Shown: positions 6,179 to 7,212 of the stretch, piece by piece
How the letters are laid out: each line of letters starts with the position of its first letter
Position numbering within the stretch: the first letter of the stretch is position 1
DNA from: Candidatus Saccharimonadia bacterium
Lineage (GTDB): Bacteria; Patescibacteriota; Saccharimonadia; Saccharimonadales; 2-12-FULL-41-12
Assembly (NCBI GenBank): GCA_023263015.1
Contig: JALQXV010000026.1
Coordinates: forward strand, 1 to 7,212
Direction of reading: 5' to 3'
DNA: 7,212 nt
The notes under the pieces: model-generated
Database searches by the model: none
What the model saw: only the letters and a program-made list of their open reading frames with translations
What the model was told of the DNA's origin: nothing
Program-made: the position numbers and the translations under genes

Positions 6179-6684
6179 CGTAGCGCAATATTGCCGGCTT
6201 TACTGGCGAGCGCCTGTTCTAGCAAGGCTTGCTTTAGCGTTGGGCGATGCACAAATTCGTACTGCTCAAAACGTCCAAATATTGGTAAAAGCTGGTCAGT
6301 ATCTAGGGGCATAATGCGATTAGTATCGTAGTTATGAGCAAGCATTTGGCTGCGAGATGGCAGGTATACATACTCAGAGTAGTGACTGTACGGCCATGCG
6401 GTTTTGCTTGACGGATGACCTTTTGGGTAAAAGTCGGTAATACGGTAGGTAAACACGTCTTGTTCACAATAATCCGCTTCTATTACCGAATAGTTGCGCA
6501 TTCGCGGGTTAGGGTGGTGATGTGGGTCGACGAGGCCATCATCTTCAAAAGGGATATACAAATATTCACCACGAGAATACGAACCTGTTTGGATCGGCGC
6601 TCCGGCTAATACGGCATCGAATGATTCAGCAATTCGATCAGCTAATTCGCGCGATTCTGGGCTCAGCTCATAGTCTGTAGACAT
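6154..6684 (-). CDS. Conserved-looking protein of unknown function, 176 residues
   Basis: I do not recognise this family. The start is set at ATG 6684-6682 (MSTDYELSPES) because a perfect TATAAT stands 6 bases upstream; a longer reading to 6774 would add 30 residues encoded by promoter sequence. The protein is soluble, without signal or membrane segments. An N-terminal helix (PESRELADRIAESFDAVLAG) precedes an aromatic, His- and Asp-rich middle (GEYLYIPFEDDGLVDPHHHP, YSVIEADYCEQDVFTYRI, DFYPKGHP) with a regular beta look. The C-terminus is helical (TLKQALLEQALASKAGNIAL). The HHH run and nearby acidic residues could bind metal, but no known catalytic motif is complete. It overlaps the sensor kinase gene by 25 bases tail to tail and is divergent from secE. 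Codon use resembles its neighbours, which supports a native gene. Confidence 0.75.
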   Translation of the reverse strand: MSTDYELSPESRELADRIAESFDAVLAGAPIQTGSYSRGEYLYIPFEDDGLVDPHHHPNPRMRNYSVIEADYCEQDVFTYRITDFYPKGHPSSKTAWPYSHYSEYVYLPSRSQMLAHNYDTNRIMPLDTDQLLPIFGRFEQYEFVHRPTLKQALLEQALASKAGNIALRYFPKFGI

Positions 6685-6690
6685 CTTTAT

Positions 6691-6699
6691 ATTATACCA
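6691..6699 (-). promoter_or_regulatory. Extended -10 promoter, leaderless start of the 176-residue protein
   Basis: On the - strand TGG-TATAAT (6699-6691) is a perfect extended -10, followed after 6 bases by ATG at 6684. The -35 at 17-base spacing (TAGTAA) is poor, as extended -10 promoters tolerate. No Shine-Dalgarno site fits, so the transcript is probably leaderless. Confidence 0.6.
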
Positions 6700-6737
6700 C
6701 ATATTAACAATATTTACTATATACACAATGGTCCTAA

Positions 6738-6766
6738 TTGACAGTGGTAGTAAAACAGCGTAATAT
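6738..6766 (+). promoter_or_regulatory. Promoter of secE
   Basis: A perfect -35 TTGACA (6738-6743), a 17-base spacer and -10 TAATAT (6761-6766) predict a start near 6773 and a leader of about 50 bases before the GTG. A second TTGACA at 6766-6771 has no convincing -10 at normal distance. Confidence 0.6.
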
Positions 6767-6782
6767 TGACACATATCCGCAA

Positions 6783-6800
6783 AGTCTACATATGTAGGCT
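6783..6800 (+). promoter_or_regulatory. Palindrome in the secE leader (operator or attenuator candidate)
   Basis: CTACATATGTAG (6786-6797) is a perfect 12-base palindrome, extended by AG/CT and one T-G position to 18 bases. It lies in the predicted leader of secE and is followed by ATTTTTAATTTT. It could be a dimer-binding site on DNA or a small RNA hairpin with a terminator-like T tract before the Shine-Dalgarno site. Confidence 0.45.
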
Positions 6801-6812
6801 ATTTTTAATTTT

Positions 6813-6816
6813 GGAG
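6813..6816 (+). promoter_or_regulatory. Ribosome binding site of secE
   Basis: GGAG (within GGAGAGAG) lies 8 bases before the GTG at 6825 and decides the start codon. It contrasts with the leaderless-looking genes elsewhere in the window. Confidence 0.75.
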
Positions 6817-6824
6817 AGAGTAAC

Positions 6825-7212
6825 GTGGCCAAGGCGACAAATAAGTCATCAGATAAAAATGCCAAAAAGCCTGCTAAAAAAGAAGCAGTCGACTCACCGA
6901 TTAAGGTTGAGGAAAGTAAAGCAAAGAAGTTACGAGGCATTGCGTCTTCACGCAAAAAGCAAACTCTTCGCGAAAAAACCCAGTCAGGCGATAAGCAAAG
7001 CAAAACTCGCCGTATTCGTAGCACTGCCGGCAAGGTAGCAACCCCAATTAATAAAGCTCGTCAAACTGGCCGCAAAGAATACCACCTACCACTACCAGAC
7101 AATAAAGTTGGTGGCGTGCTTGGCAAGCGTGTTCGTTTAGCGCCTAAGTTTTTACGAGATTCATGGAAGGAAATCCGCCAAGTAACGTGGCCAAACATGC
7201 GTTTAACATTCC
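6825..7212 (+). CDS. secE: SecE, preprotein translocase subunit, 3'-truncated by window edge
   Basis: Translation from the GTG gives 129 residues before the window ends. The SecE signature is at the right edge: FLRDSWKEIRQVTWPNMR, with Trp114 opening the amphipathic WKEIRQVTWP block that precedes the essential membrane helix; that helix lies beyond the window. SecE clamps SecY in the SecYEG translocon and is essential. The roughly 110 residues before the core are a lysine/arginine-rich, low-complexity extension (KSSDKNAKKPAKKEA, KSKTRRIRS), much longer than in minimal single-helix SecE proteins and probably disordered in the cytoplasm. The start is supported by GGAG 8 bases upstream. In many bacteria secE is followed by nusG and ribosomal genes, expected to the right. 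The tRNA-Trp often found just ahead of secE lies about 3.3 kb away here on the other strand. Confidence 0.9.
   Translation, partial: MAKATNKSSDKNAKKPAKKEAVDSPIKVEESKAKKLRGIASSRKKQTLREKTQSGDKQSKTRRIRSTAGKVATPINKARQTGRKEYHLPLPDNKVGGVLGKRVRLAPKFLRDSWKEIRQVTWPNMRLTF

Noticed and set aside
6685..6774. 30-residue upstream extension of the - strand 176-residue protein
   Set aside because: It would translate the TATAAT promoter region, and the sequence is AT-rich with no ribosome site. The ATG at 6684 fits the leaderless spacing.
1..7212. CRISPR array or insertion sequence
   Set aside because: No regularly spaced direct repeats, transposase, or paired terminal inverted repeats were seen on either strand.

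Overview
The window looks like a chromosomal segment of a small-genome bacterium, most likely of the Candidatus Saccharibacteria (TM7, Patescibacteria/CPR) type. This is an inference from three things: the compact gene style, the SecE with a long basic N-terminal extension, and promoters whose -10 box lies only 6-10 bases before the start codon. No marker gene in the window settles the lineage. UGG is read by a normal tRNA-Trp(CCA), and TAG and TAA act as stops.

Left third (1-3250), a defence cluster, all on the + strand. It holds the C-terminal ~441 residues of an AlwI-type Type IIS restriction endonuclease (its start lies outside the window), a GIY-YIG/T5orf172 nuclease-like protein with a DUF4357/RAMA-like tail, and a Shedu (DUF4263) antiphage nuclease. 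The Shedu gene appears broken or recoded at both ends. A well-placed promoter and ATG at 1992 start a frame that must shift by -1 to enter the main Shedu frame. After the TAG stop at 3173-3175 the same frame continues for 20 sense codons ending in an SSB-tail-like IDLDSIPF.

Junction (3250-3676). A hairpin-rich stretch without a convincing gene is followed by a terminator and tRNA-Trp(CCA) on the - strand. The defence cluster therefore lies on the 3' side of a tRNA gene, the usual position of integrated islands, although no integrase or repeated tRNA end is visible here.

Middle (3677-6178), a tight + strand gene set with gaps of 6 and 9 bases: a P-loop nucleotide/polynucleotide-kinase-like ATPase, a YgjP-type (DUF45) zinc metallopeptidase, and a soluble PAS-HisKA-HATPase sensor kinase without a partner response regulator in view. 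The set starts from a promoter facing away from the tRNA.

Right end (6154-7212). A 176-residue protein of unknown function on the - strand overlaps the kinase gene tail to tail. It is transcribed divergently from secE, which has a good promoter, a palindrome in its leader, a Shine-Dalgarno site and a GTG start. secE runs off the window.
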